Shown here in pieces: positions 51,711 through 60,946 of a stretch of 64,000 bases of DNA (position 1 is the first letter of the stretch; each line of letters begins with the position of its first letter). The stretch is from Lactobacillus sp. YT155 (GTDB lineage: Bacteria; Bacillota; Bacilli; Lactobacillales; Lactobacillaceae), in assembly GCF_030504545.1 (NCBI RefSeq), contig NZ_JAUKWP010000001.1, positions 107,254-171,253 of the forward strand. The letters run 5' to 3'. The notes under the pieces were generated by a model, which saw only the letters and a list, made by a program, of their open reading frames with translations, was not told the origin of the DNA and ran no database searches. The translations under genes and the position numbers were made by a program.

Positions 51711-52358
51711 TTAGAATCCACTTGGAGCATCTGTTAATGTCCAAGTAATTGTTGCTGAGTATGCACCTGGTGTTGCACCAGCTGGAATGTAAAGTGTAGT
51801 TGGTGTGTCATACATTTTGTCCATCCATGAACCGATACCAGCATCTTTTGCAGCTGTGAACAATGTAGCATCTGAAGCATTTAATTTAACTTCTGATGTT
51901 GTTGGAGCAGCAGATGTGTTTGATGCATCAACAGCTTCAGCAGTACCTGCTGGCATTGTCATTTGTGCACCTTTAAGTGTCTTTGTACCATCTTCTGTTT
52001 TGAAGTCAGTAATCTTAGTTGATAGAACCCAACCAGAATTGTTTTCACGTAAGTCAGTAACTTGTGTATATGGTTTTGTTTGTGTAGCATTCAAAGTCAT
52101 TTCTTTTCCTGTTACCATTTGTGTTCCAAAATCATAGTCAACTGTGTGATCAAGTGTGAAAGGTCCTTTTTGTCCTGTGTCTCCACCATCACCGTCGCCG
52201 TCACCACCCGGGTGAGTTGAGTTAGGATCATCCATAAGTGTTACTTTACCTGTAGTTGTTTCTGGTGCTGGTGCTGTATCTGCAGCAAAAACTGAGATTG
52301 ATTGTGCTAGTGTTGCTACTGCGATTAATGAAATTCCGAATAACGCTGTTTTTTTCAT
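51711..52358 (-). CDS. WxL-domain surface protein (CscB-like)
   Basis: 215 residues. Signal peptide 1-26, short linker with a run of Gly-Asp pairs (GGDGDGDGGDTG, 51-62), WxL domain with GWVL (Trp110) and ITWTLTDAP (Trp206) plus three extra residues SGF. A paralogue of the neighbouring WxL genes. 46 bases upstream of the 51664 gene, same operon. Confidence 0.92.
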   Translation of the reverse strand: MKKTALFGISLIAVATLAQSISVFAADTAPAPETTTGKVTLMDDPNSTHPGGDGDGDGGDTGQKGPFTLDHTVDYDFGTQMVTGKEMTLNATQTKPYTQVTDLRENNSGWVLSTKITDFKTEDGTKTLKGAQMTMPAGTAEAVDASNTSAAPTTSEVKLNASDATLFTAAKDAGIGSWMDKMYDTPTTLYIPAGATPGAYSATITWTLTDAPSGF

Positions 52359-52385
52359 ATTATATATTCTCCCTAAAATGTTTTT

Positions 52386-52967
52386 TTATGGTGTATCTGA
52401 TAATACCCACGTAATTGTCGTAGTATAGTTACCTTTTTTACTGTTTGCAGGAATAGTTAGTTGAGCTGAATTATTGGACGCAAAATCTGCTGTCCAGGCC
52501 CCCATACCTTCACCAGTATTTGCTGCAATAAGTGTTTGCAACGAATCATTTACGTCGATATTGTTACTACTTGGTACGCCAGTTGAATTTTTATCATCAT
52601 CTGCTTTTATCCCGATTGGTGCTAATTCTAATTTTGCACCAGTTAAAACTAATGCAGGATTATCTGAATCAACAAAGTCGGTCATTTGCACTTGAACTTT
52701 CCAACCAGCGCCACTGCCTCTTAAGTCGGCAATTTTTAAATCTCCGCTTCCTTTACTCTGTGCCACTACTGGCTGACTAGAGATCATGAGACTACCGAAG
52801 TCAAAAGACGGCGGTGTCGCCATAGTTAAGTTATCCGTAGATTTTTTAACTAATTTAAAAGTTGTATTTGTGTCTGCTGTACTATCAGCCAAAACTCTAT
52901 TGGTCGAGATTTGACTGCTAAAAAAACCAATTAACAAAAACAAACCAAAAATTATTTTCTTCGTCAT
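52386..52967 (-). CDS. WxL-domain surface protein with variant first motif
   Basis: 193 residues. Signal peptide 1-27. It lacks the Pro/Asp or Gly/Asp linker of its two neighbours and starts the WxL domain directly. The first motif is WKV (Trp89) in place of WxL; the second is ITWVLSDTP (Trp187). The start ATGA overlaps the stop of the LPQTG gene, so the two are translationally coupled. Confidence 0.88.
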   Translation of the reverse strand: MTKKIIFGLFLLIGFFSSQISTNRVLADSTADTNTTFKLVKKSTDNLTMATPPSFDFGSLMISSQPVVAQSKGSGDLKIADLRGSGAGWKVQVQMTDFVDSDNPALVLTGAKLELAPIGIKADDDKNSTGVPSSNNIDVNDSLQTLIAANTGEGMGAWTADFASNNSAQLTIPANSKKGNYTTTITWVLSDTP

Positions 52968-53263
52968 TCGGTATCCCCCCTTCTACCAGAGAAATACCAA
53001 ATTCCAGTTGATATAAGTATTGCGTAACCAAGTGCAACACTTATCGAACTCGTTTGTTGCTCACCTGTTTGTGGAAGCCGATTATGTCCATTACCGTTGC
53101 CTGAACCGTTATTACTTGGTGGCTTAGGTAAAGTCCCATAAAATCTTATGCTTGCACTACTAGTAGCCGAGCTGCTAGCTGCTGACACCGGACTCCCCCT
53201 CACAATCAGTGTGAGAAACATTAAAAGAAAAATAATTGGCATTACAATCCAATTTTTTTTCAA
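52964..53263 (-). CDS. Small LPXTG-anchored protein (CscD-like)
   Basis: 99 residues from a TTG with GAAGGGGGAT upstream; a TTG 51 bases further up lacks a site. Signal helix (about 5-27), short Ser/Ala-rich and Gly/Asn-rich stalk, sortase motif LPQTG (about 64-68), hydrophobic helix and GRRGDTE tail. In csc clusters the small LPXTG protein is thought to be the covalent wall anchor of the complex. First gene of the operon; it follows the region with the large inverted repeat. Confidence 0.82.
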   Translation of the reverse strand: MKKNWIVMPIIFLLMFLTLIVRGSPVSAASSSATSSASIRFYGTLPKPPSNNGSGNGNGHNRLPQTGEQQTSSISVALGYAILISTGIWYFSGRRGDTE

Positions 53264-53366
53264 ATTTTCATATCCCCCTTCCCGTTTTTGTTTATGGCGT
53301 AGTATTTCTAACAAGTGGAAATAATACCCATGCGATATTTTACTAGGTAAACAATTTATTTAAAGT

Positions 53367-53413
53367 TCAAATTTTAAATATCAGAAAACCATTTTTAGAT
53401 ATTTCAAATTTGA
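53367..53413. promoter_or_regulatory. Inverted repeat between the csc operon and its regulator
   Basis: Arms TCAAATTTTAAATATC (53367-53382) and GATATTTCAAATTTGA (53398-53413) match at 15 of 16 positions around a 15-base spacer. The likely csc promoter has TATTAT at 53321-53326 (minus strand) and no good -35, so this repeat lies about 75 bases upstream of its start. This fits an activator site, probably for the divergent Mga-like protein (inference). Confidence 0.6.
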
Positions 53414-53545
53414 GTCATTTATCTTAAATTGAAAACTACTTTGCGCTTAAAAGTGCATAACATTTGGAAAAAAGGGAATTTAAGACTACTATATTTTATA
53501 ATCATATTCTTATGGGGAATTATATTCATTGAGAGGAACTTTATT

Positions 53546-54982
53546 ATGTTTGGACTAGAAAAAGAGACCACTCTAAAAAGGGAAATAGTGGAAACTCTTG
53601 ATCAAGAATCAAAATTTATTACTACTGCCGAACTGCAATCTAAAATCGGTCATGGCAGTACCAACAAGATTTTACAAACTTGCCGAGAACTAAAAGAAAT
53701 TTTTAACCTATTATATCCTGATCAAAATTCACAAATTAAAATAGTAATTAATAAGCATAGCGGAATTTGCTTGCAAAGAAATACGAACGACTTTCATCTA
53801 TTCTATATCTACCTATTTAAAAACGATATCAGTTACCAGATAATTCGGAGTTTAATTATTAGCGAAGTTGTTTCCGTGACTGATTTACAAGATAACTTAG
53901 GAGTTAGCTTTTCTGGACTACAGCGAAAGGTTCGAGCAATTAACGACTCTATCTCAGTTTTTAATCTCCATATCTCAGGAACTAAAAATCTGTATTTAAG
54001 AGGGGAAGAAAAAGAAATTAGAATTTTCTTCTTCATTTTCCTATGGGGAATTCATCGTCAAATTTCAAATATTGACTGGATAAAACAACCTGACATCTAT
54101 CAAAATGCTGCCGAAAGAGTCGGTCGTTATCTTGACCATCCTTTATCATGGATAAAAAATGAACAATTAGCTATCTGGATGTATATTTTTTGCTTGCGTA
54201 TTAATTATCAAACTCAAGTTTCATTTGATAATTTGGAGCAAAAAATTGTTAATCTTCATCAAATGCCAGAAAAACCAGACTTTTTGGAGCGCTGGACTCA
54301 ATACGATTGGCAATTTTTGCTGTTAATCTTATGGCATTCAGGAATTTTTGATTTCAAATTTACCTTGAATGAAGCTGAAGTTGTCAAATTTAAAAAACTC
54401 AATTTCATTAACATTTGGATTGAATTATTCGAACGAGATTACATAAAGCTATCTGAACGTCAGCGTGAGTATGTGAAACGAAAACTATTACAACAATACG
54501 TTATTTCGGTTTTTGGAAACTTTACGGTCACCGATGCTTCCCAACAAGATTGGCTATATTACTTTGATGGATATCTAGACCCGGCTGCCCTTAAACATCA
54601 AAAAGAGTATTATCTTTTTTGGAAGGAATTCGTTAAAAAAGCCCATCAAAGATTCTTACCAGTTACTGGATTGAATTTCTTATTGTTCCAATCAATTCTT
54701 CCGTTTAACTATTTCTTACCAAAGGTAAAAGTATTTTTACTCTCTGACCTCAATGAGATACTAGAAGATACTATTAAACAGCAATTAAGCTATACTTTTA
54801 GCCACAAATACAAAATTAATTTTGTAACAAATATCAAGTCTGCCGATATCGTTCTTAGTACCGTCCCATCGTCAGATCCCAAAATAAAGAAATTAAAACA
54901 ACCAACTATTTTTATCCGATCACGATTATTTAGCAATGACATACAAAGTATTGAACAAGCGCTAAATAAACAATTGCAATAA
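53546..54982 (+). CDS. Mga/AtxA-like HTH regulator
   Basis: 478 residues from an ATG with GAGAGGAAC; an upstream TTG frame extension of 39 residues has no ribosome site. Two N-terminal HTH regions (about 15-45 and 105-135: VVSVTDLQDNLGVSFSGLQRKVRAIN is the Mga-type HTH), a helical PRD-like middle and a C-terminal EIIB-like domain (about 390-475; KVKVFLLSDLNEIL). Mga-family proteins activate surface-protein genes. It is divergent from the csc cluster, its probable target. TATAAT lies about 40 bases upstream of the ATG. Confidence 0.82.
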   Translation: MFGLEKETTLKREIVETLDQESKFITTAELQSKIGHGSTNKILQTCRELKEIFNLLYPDQNSQIKIVINKHSGICLQRNTNDFHLFYIYLFKNDISYQIIRSLIISEVVSVTDLQDNLGVSFSGLQRKVRAINDSISVFNLHISGTKNLYLRGEEKEIRIFFFIFLWGIHRQISNIDWIKQPDIYQNAAERVGRYLDHPLSWIKNEQLAIWMYIFCLRINYQTQVSFDNLEQKIVNLHQMPEKPDFLERWTQYDWQFLLLILWHSGIFDFKFTLNEAEVVKFKKLNFINIWIELFERDYIKLSERQREYVKRKLLQQYVISVFGNFTVTDASQQDWLYYFDGYLDPAALKHQKEYYLFWKEFVKKAHQRFLPVTGLNFLLFQSILPFNYFLPKVKVFLLSDLNEILEDTIKQQLSYTFSHKYKINFVTNIKSADIVLSTVPSSDPKIKKLKQPTIFIRSRLFSNDIQSIEQALNKQLQ

Positions 54983-54983
54983 A

Positions 54984-55011
54984 AAAAACTCTCAGCAATG
55001 AGAGTTTTTTT
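54984..55011. terminator. Bidirectional terminator between the regulator and alr
   Basis: AAAACTCTCA / TGAGAGTTTT with a GCAA loop and T tracts on both strands. Confidence 0.9.
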
Positions 55012-56116
55012 ATTTATATATTCTAGGTAGTCTTTCTGACAGAGAACAAATAATTTCATAATTAATTGTTCCAGCATATTCTGCTGCCGATTCAATCGTT
55101 ATTGTATCATTGCCGTTCTTACCTAGTAAGGTCACTTGAGTTCCAACATCGTATTTTTGAGGAACTTTGATCATTAATTGATCCATACACACTCGACCAA
55201 CAATTGGGCAACGCTTGCCATCAACTAAAACTTCAAATCCTTGCATGCGACGTAACCATCCATCAGCATAGCCAAGTGGAATAGTAGCAATCCATTCTTC
55301 TGCTTGAGCTTCGTATGTAGCACCATAACTTATCTTAGTTTTTGGTTCCACTTCCTTAATAAAGACAATTTCACTGTGCAAACTAAAAGCTGTCTTTAAT
55401 TCATAAGGCAATTCAATCGCACTTCCTGACGGATTCAAGCCGTACATAGCAATTCCTAAACGAACCATGTTGAATCCTGAATCATCACGCCAAAGAGTCG
55501 TAGCCGAGTTCGCAACGTGCTTATATTTAAAGTCAATTGGTAAATCAGCAGTTATTTTTTTAAATTTGTGAAGTTGTTCTTGGAAATAGCTGTCATCAAC
55601 TTCATCGGCGGTTGCAAAGTGAGTAAAGATTCCTTCAGCTTCAAAGTGATTGTCTTTTTGCAAAATTTTGCAAGCCTGGAGCAATTCCTCTCGATTGGTG
55701 AACCCAATTCGACCCATTCCTGAATCAACTTTGAGATGAATCTTGAGTGTTGCAAAATTTTCTCTTGCTGCTTCTTTTAACCAATCGGTTTGTGCTACCG
55801 TTAACGAAATGTTTTGTTGCGCTGCTAAGGCCGCATATTTCACATCGGTAACTCCTAACACCAAGATTGGCTCAATAATATCGGCTTCTCTTAAGGATAG
55901 TCCTTCATCTAAAGTTGCCACACAAAGCCCGGTAGCTCCGGCTTCGATAGCCACACGACCAGCTTCCACAGCACCATGACTATATCCATTTGCCTTAACG
56001 ACTGCAAAAATTTCTTCATTGTTTTTTAAATGTGCTTTGATATTTTTAACATTCTGACGAATGTTTTCGAGATTCACTTCGATATATGAAGGTCGATGAA
56101 TTGATGGACTTAACAT
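55010..56116 (-). CDS. alr: Alanine racemase
   Basis: 368 residues. PLP enzyme supplying D-alanine for peptidoglycan and teichoic acids. The PLP lysine is Lys41 in AVVKANGYSHG; the catalytic Tyr lies in KISYGATYEA of the C-terminal domain. Start ATG with TTGAGGAG seven bases upstream, five bases after the acpS stop; the longer start at 56131 would overlap acpS. acpS-alr is a standard pair in Firmicutes. Confidence 0.96.
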   Translation of the reverse strand: MLSPSIHRPSYIEVNLENIRQNVKNIKAHLKNNEEIFAVVKANGYSHGAVEAGRVAIEAGATGLCVATLDEGLSLREADIIEPILVLGVTDVKYAALAAQQNISLTVAQTDWLKEAARENFATLKIHLKVDSGMGRIGFTNREELLQACKILQKDNHFEAEGIFTHFATADEVDDSYFQEQLHKFKKITADLPIDFKYKHVANSATTLWRDDSGFNMVRLGIAMYGLNPSGSAIELPYELKTAFSLHSEIVFIKEVEPKTKISYGATYEAQAEEWIATIPLGYADGWLRRMQGFEVLVDGKRCPIVGRVCMDQLMIKVPQKYDVGTQVTLLGKNGNDTITIESAAEYAGTINYEIICSLSERLPRIYK

Positions 56117-56120
56117 TACT

Positions 56121-56474
56121 CTACTCCTCAATTATTATTTGCGTGAATACTAAATCTTCTGTGTGAGAAATTGAAATATGAACTGGTGAAGTAACTTTGT
56201 CGGTAGTAACGATTGGCTTGCCGAGCTCATTATCAATCACTGAAAGATCTTGAAATGATACTTCTTTACCGATGCCAGTTCCATAAGCCTTGGAGAATGA
56301 TTCTTTGGCCGAAAAACGTGCAGCCAAATACTCAACTTTTCGTTTATCTGCGAAAGCTTCACACTGTTTCTTTTCCGCCGGAGTCAAGATTCGGTCAATA
56401 AATTGATCGTGATTTTCCATCATTTCTTTGACTCTAGCAATCTCAGTAATGTCGACTCCAATTCCTTTTATCAT
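56121..56474 (-). CDS. acpS: Holo-[acyl-carrier-protein] synthase
   Basis: 117 residues from MIKGIGVDI with TGAGGAAATTT; a GTG start 12 bases upstream is less likely. Transfers phosphopantetheine from CoA to ACP for fatty acid synthesis. Mg ligands Asp8 (GVDITEIARV) and the Glu in ARFSAKESFSKA are present. Pairs with alr. Confidence 0.96.
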   Translation of the reverse strand: MIKGIGVDITEIARVKEMMENHDQFIDRILTPAEKKQCEAFADKRKVEYLAARFSAKESFSKAYGTGIGKEVSFQDLSVIDNELGKPIVTTDKVTSPVHISISHTEDLVFTQIIIEE

Positions 56475-56486
56475 AAATTTCCTCAC

Positions 56487-56521
56487 AAAAAAATAGTGTA
56501 CCCGTTTGAATACACTATTTT
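56487..56521 (-). terminator. Terminator of cshA
   Basis: AATAGTGTA / TACACTATT arms around a ten-base loop, T tract on the minus strand. The acpS ribosome site starts a few bases beyond. Confidence 0.85.
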
Positions 56522-56530
56522 ACCACAATT

Positions 56531-58063
56531 CTATGCATTTGTTCTGATTGTGAAACTACGGTTCTTCTTCTTAGCACCAGATTTAGCTGGCTTAGAATCA
56601 CGAGAACGACGTGGTTTAGAATCTTTATTGTTTCGACGATCACGGTCATTATAGTTCTTCTTATTACCGTAACGTTTGCCACCTTTATTGTTACCATTAC
56701 CACGGTGGTTATTATTGCTACGACGACCATGACTTTGCTTACGAGATGGAAGTGGACGTTCCGGAGTAATCTTAACCGGAATATCTTCGGCACTCTTACT
56801 AATTGTCTTAATATATGCTTCAACCAATTGTTCAGCAGTATATTGGTTCAATAAGTCTTTAGCAAAATCAGCATATTTTTCTAAATCGTTACTTTCAATT
56901 GTCTCAATTACTTCACTCCGAGCAGAATTGAATTGTCCAACCAAAGCTTCTTGATCTGTTGGTGGCTTCAACGGCTCCATGCGCACCTTAGTTAATTCTT
57001 CGATAGTACGAAGGTAACCCATTTCGTTAGGTGTAATGAATGATACCGCCACACCAGATTTACCAGCACGACCAGTACGTCCAATACGATGAACATAGCT
57101 ATCTGGATCTTGCGGAATATCATAATTGTAGACGTGAGTAACGCCAGAAATATCTAACCCACGAGCAGCAACATCAGTTGCTACTAAGAATTCAAGCTTA
57201 CCTTCTTTATATTGACGAAGGACACTCATTCTCTTTTGTTGAGTTAAATCACCGTGAATACCTTCAGCCTTATAACCTCTAGCTTGTAAACCTCTGGTTA
57301 GTTCATCAACACGACGTTTGGTACGACTGAAAATAATTGATGATTCTGGTGATTGAACGTCAAAAATTCGAGTCATAATATCGAATTTTTCGTAGTCTTT
57401 AGCTTTAACATAATATTGTTTAATATTCTTAGCTGTTAATTCTTTTGACTTAATTTTAACTACTTCAGGATCTTTCATGAAGCGTTTCGTAATATTCAAA
57501 ATTGGCTTAGGCATCGTTGCTGAGAACAATAATGTTTGATGTTCATTAGGAACAGTTTCTAAGATACTTTGAATATCTTCGATGAATCCCATATCAAGCA
57601 TTTCATCAGCTTCATCCAAAACGATGGTGCTAACATGATCTAAACGTACGGTTTTACGATTGATATGATCTAGTAGTCGTCCTGGTGTACCTACCAAAAT
57701 CTGAGGATGATTTTTCAGATTATTAATTTGTCTTCTTATATCTGAACCACCATAAACGGCTTGTACTTTGATTCGCTTAGGTTTACCTAACCGATATAAC
57801 TCTTCTTGAGTTTGAATTGCTAATTCACGCGTTGGTGAAATAATTAATGTTTGAATATGATTGTCTTTGGTATCTGCTTTGTCTAGCAAAGGTAGACCAA
57901 ATGCGGCGGTTTTTCCGGTTCCGGTTTGGGCTTGACCAATGACATCGATTCCTTTAACGACCAAAGGAATTGTTTCTGCTTGGATAGGAGTAGCTTCTTC
58001 AAACCCTGCATCTTGAATTCCTTTTAAAATTTCAGGGCTTAAATCGAGCTCACTAAATTTCAA
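56531..58063 (-). CDS. cshA: DEAD-box RNA helicase CshA
   Basis: 510 residues. Q motif at the N-terminus ([14 protein letters not shown]), Walker A AQTGTGKT 45-52, PTRELA 77-82, DEAD 150-153, SAT and [13 protein letters not shown]. The C-terminal tail (about 435-510) is basic and low-complexity, rich in Asn, Arg, Lys and Gly, an RNA-binding tail as in CshA. The family unwinds RNA in mRNA decay (degradosome) and ribosome assembly. RBS CAGGAGGAAAAC. Confidence 0.95.
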   Translation of the reverse strand: MKFSELDLSPEILKGIQDAGFEEATPIQAETIPLVVKGIDVIGQAQTGTGKTAAFGLPLLDKADTKDNHIQTLIISPTRELAIQTQEELYRLGKPKRIKVQAVYGGSDIRRQINNLKNHPQILVGTPGRLLDHINRKTVRLDHVSTIVLDEADEMLDMGFIEDIQSILETVPNEHQTLLFSATMPKPILNITKRFMKDPEVVKIKSKELTAKNIKQYYVKAKDYEKFDIMTRIFDVQSPESSIIFSRTKRRVDELTRGLQARGYKAEGIHGDLTQQKRMSVLRQYKEGKLEFLVATDVAARGLDISGVTHVYNYDIPQDPDSYVHRIGRTGRAGKSGVAVSFITPNEMGYLRTIEELTKVRMEPLKPPTDQEALVGQFNSARSEVIETIESNDLEKYADFAKDLLNQYTAEQLVEAYIKTISKSAEDIPVKITPERPLPSRKQSHGRRSNNNHRGNGNNKGGKRYGNKKNYNDRDRRNNKDSKPRRSRDSKPAKSGAKKKNRSFTIRTNA

Positions 58064-58167
58064 ATGTTTTCCTCCTGGATATTTTTTTGAACTATTTTCA
58101 TATTGCTTTCTGAAAACGCACTAAATAATACTATCACTGAAAGGCGATAATATCAAGTAAATAGCGA

Positions 58168-59538
58168 TTATTGAATTTGTTCAACTACGTTCTCTAAATG
58201 AATTCCGTGACTGGCTTTTAATAAAATCAAATCGTCTGGTTGTAAGTCTGCTTTAATAGCTGTAGCTAATTCAACTAGTTGATCTTTGTCAAAATGTTTT
58301 AAATTACTTTGATCATATTTATCACTTAATTTTTGTTTTAGGTAGTTCATATCAGGACCAACTAAATATACTTCTTGAAATTCGTTGGGTTCAAGATAGT
58401 CAGCAATCGCTTCGTGCATGGCTTGTGATTGCTCACCAAGTTCCAACATATCTCCTAATACTGCAATTTTGCGTCCTTTGACATCAACTTTTTTGAGGTT
58501 AGTTAGAACGTCTTTAACTGCAGTTGGATTAGAATTATAGACATCACTCAAAATATCAGCGTCATTGAAAGCTTTTTTCCACTCGGTACGATTCTTCGTA
58601 GGTTCGAAATTCTTCAATTGTTCTTGAATCTCTAACTCCGGAATTTCAAACTCTTTGGCAACAGCAATCGCAGCCATGGCGTTATTAACGTTGTAATCAC
58701 CCATTAATGGCAATTCAAAAGTTGTGTCGTCATAAATGTTAACTTCAAAACTAGTAGTAGTTTTTTCACTAGCCTCACGGATTGGATAGATGTCATTCTT
58801 ATCTTCAAATCCAAAAGTAACCTGCCTTTGAGGGACTTTTTCAGCCTTTTCTCTAACCATTGGATCATCGCCGTTGTAAATAAATGTTCCGTATTCACGA
58901 AGATGATTAGTTATTTCAAATTTGGCATCGGCAATCTTGTCACGAGTTCCAAAGAACTCAATATGAGCTTCACCAATCATAGTGATTACAGAGATGTCTG
59001 GTTCAACTAACGCACTCAAGGCATCAATTTGTCCAGGGCGATCCATTCCTAGTTCTACTACCAAAACTTCGGTATTGGTTTCCATATTTAAGACGGTGAC
59101 AGGGACACCAATTTCATTATTGAAGTTGGCAAATGTTGATACTACATTCATTTCTGAGTGTAGTACCGATGCTACCATATCTTTGGTAGTAGTCTTACCA
59201 TTACTTCCGGTAATAGCCACTACTTTAGGATTAACTTTATTTAAATAATATTTTGCCAAATTTTGTAAGGCTACTAACACATCGTCAACATAAATTAGTG
59301 GGATTTCTACACCTTCAGGAACAGGATGATCCTTTTGCCAAAAGCTGGCACTTGCTCCTAATTCTTGAGCATTCAAAATAAATTCATGTCCATCTCTTTC
59401 CCCAGTTAATGGTAGAAATAGCGATTTTTCCGTGGTCTTACGACTATCGAAGCTGACGTTAGTTACAATCGCATCATCATTTTTTGTTTCTTGTTCTAAG
59501 TGCAAAGCCGTGATTACTTCTTTGACTGTTAGTTTCAT
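58168..59538 (-). CDS. murF: UDP-MurNAc-tripeptide:D-Ala-D-Ala ligase
   Basis: 456 residues. Last cytosolic step of the peptidoglycan stem peptide. N-terminal Mur ligase domain, ATP loop ITGSNGKTTTKD (109-120), middle NNEIGVPVTVLN and VELGMDRPGQI, C-terminal domain with DVYNSNPTAVKDVL. RBS AGGAG ten bases upstream. Its promoter (TTGAAT-18-TATAAT) lies inside a long inverted repeat. Confidence 0.97.
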   Translation of the reverse strand: MKLTVKEVITALHLEQETKNDDAIVTNVSFDSRKTTEKSLFLPLTGERDGHEFILNAQELGASASFWQKDHPVPEGVEIPLIYVDDVLVALQNLAKYYLNKVNPKVVAITGSNGKTTTKDMVASVLHSEMNVVSTFANFNNEIGVPVTVLNMETNTEVLVVELGMDRPGQIDALSALVEPDISVITMIGEAHIEFFGTRDKIADAKFEITNHLREYGTFIYNGDDPMVREKAEKVPQRQVTFGFEDKNDIYPIREASEKTTTSFEVNIYDDTTFELPLMGDYNVNNAMAAIAVAKEFEIPELEIQEQLKNFEPTKNRTEWKKAFNDADILSDVYNSNPTAVKDVLTNLKKVDVKGRKIAVLGDMLELGEQSQAMHEAIADYLEPNEFQEVYLVGPDMNYLKQKLSDKYDQSNLKHFDKDQLVELATAIKADLQPDDLILLKASHGIHLENVVEQIQ

Positions 59539-59588
59539 TAATTTGTACTCCTAATAAAATTTGTACTATACTTAAATAATCCTTAAAC

Positions 59589-59630
59589 GAATTCTACAAC
59601 ATTATACTTACATTTGTTGTAGAAATTCAA
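59589..59630. promoter_or_regulatory. murF promoter within an inverted repeat
   Basis: TTCTACAAC (59592-59600) and GTTGTAGAA (59616-59624) are perfect arms with a 15-base spacer, and flanking GAA / TTC extend them with a one-base bulge. The murF -10 TATAAT (59601-59606, minus strand) lies in the spacer and its -35 TTGAAT at 59625-59630. The divergent MFS gene starts 34 bases away, so a regulator bound here could affect both. Confidence 0.55.
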
Positions 59631-59663
59631 ATAAAAAAGAAATTTGAAATGGAGGCGAAACTT

Positions 59664-60881
59664 TTGGGACGTATTTCTAATTTCTTTTCAAAAACAAAAC
59701 CGCAATGGAAAAGGAACCTACAAGTTTTATGGTTTGGTAACTTTATGGTGGGAATCGGATTTTCGATGATTACCCCATTTATGTCGCTTTATATTGATGA
59801 ACTTGGAAACTTTTCCAAAACACAATTAAATCTTTGGTCAGGACTTATCTTCTCATCAACTTTTTTGGTTATGGCTTTTATCTCACCAATTTGGGGAAGA
59901 ATTGCCGATCGTCGTGGTCGAAAAGTCATGCTGTTAAGAGCGGCTCTTGGAATGGCAATTGTAATTTCATTAAGTGCATTCGTGCAAAATGTTTATCAAT
60001 TACTACTTCTAAGAACACTACAAGGAGTCTTTTCTGGATTTATCAGTAATGCCAATACTTTAATCGCGACTACTACTCCTAAAGAAGAAAGTGGTCGTGC
60101 TTTAGGAACCTTGACCACCGGTAACGTTTCAGGAGCCTTAATTGGGCCAATGCTAGGTGGAGCAATTGCTCAGATCTATGGTTATCGAATACCATTTATG
60201 ATCACCGGAGTTGTCTTGTTCATAGCCTTCTTGTTATCCCTATTCTTTGTTCACGAAAAATTCACTCCCGTTGAAAAGAAAGATCAAATTAGTGCTCGGG
60301 AATTATTCGGCGGATTAAAAAATAAAAAAGTAATCTTTGGTATGTTCATTACTACCATGATTATTCAAGCCTCCAATAACTCAATCAATCCCATCTTGAG
60401 TCTCTATGTTCGCCAACTTCTAGGTGGTGGTGACAATGTCGCCTTCATCAGTGGAATTGTTGCCGCGATTCCCGGAATTGCCACAGTAGTTGCTGCGCCA
60501 AGATTTGGAGCATTGGGAGATAAAATTGGTACGCAAAAAATTATTCTTGCCGGTTTATTACTAGCGTTTCTAGTTTACTTACCTCAAGGATTTGTAACTA
60601 ATGTCTACCAATTAATGTTGCTTAGATTTGTCGTAGGAATTTCTGATGCAGCATTGTTACCACAAGTGCAAACATTGATTGCTAAAAATTCACCACACGA
60701 ATCAACCGGTCGAATATTTGGATATAATCAATCCTTCCAGGCAATCGGAAATGTTACTGGGCCATTATTAGGATCGGGAATTTCCAGTGCCTTTGGTTAC
60801 GGAGCAGTCTTCTTGAGTACCAGTGCATTAGAGTTAACCAACTTTATTATCGCTACAAAAACAACTAAAAAAGACGATTAA
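59664..60881 (+). CDS. MFS multidrug efflux transporter (PmrA/NorA-like DHA1)
   Basis: 405 residues. I prefer the TTG at 59664, which has TGGAGGCG nine bases upstream; the ATG at 59649 has no site and contains that GGAGG itself. Twelve hydrophobic helices in two halves. Motif A IWGRIADRRGRKVML and helix-5 motif C region GNVSGALIGPMLGGAIA mark a drug/H+ antiporter; FGALGDKIGTQKIIL repeats it in the second half. The substrate range is unknown. Shares its upstream region with murF. Confidence 0.85.
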   Translation: MGRISNFFSKTKPQWKRNLQVLWFGNFMVGIGFSMITPFMSLYIDELGNFSKTQLNLWSGLIFSSTFLVMAFISPIWGRIADRRGRKVMLLRAALGMAIVISLSAFVQNVYQLLLLRTLQGVFSGFISNANTLIATTTPKEESGRALGTLTTGNVSGALIGPMLGGAIAQIYGYRIPFMITGVVLFIAFLLSLFFVHEKFTPVEKKDQISARELFGGLKNKKVIFGMFITTMIIQASNNSINPILSLYVRQLLGGGDNVAFISGIVAAIPGIATVVAAPRFGALGDKIGTQKIILAGLLLAFLVYLPQGFVTNVYQLMLLRFVVGISDAALLPQVQTLIAKNSPHESTGRIFGYNQSFQAIGNVTGPLLGSGISSAFGYGAVFLSTSALELTNFIIATKTTKKDD

Positions 60882-60908
60882 AAAAACTCAGAGATAACAT
60901 GAATACTA

Positions 60909-60943
60909 AAATAAAAGGTCGAGAATCTAAAAGATTCTCGGCC
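60909..60943. terminator. Bidirectional terminator after the MFS and GNAT genes
   Basis: GGTCGAGAATC / GATTCTCGGCC with a TAAAA loop; the T-rich tail is better on the minus strand (TTTTATTTT). Confidence 0.85.
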
Positions 60944-60946
60944 TAT

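Noticed and set aside
53429..53545. Extension of the Mga-like protein by 39 residues from a TTG
   Set aside because: No ribosome site; the added hydrophobic segment is untypical and overlaps the promoter region, while the ATG at 53546 has a good site.
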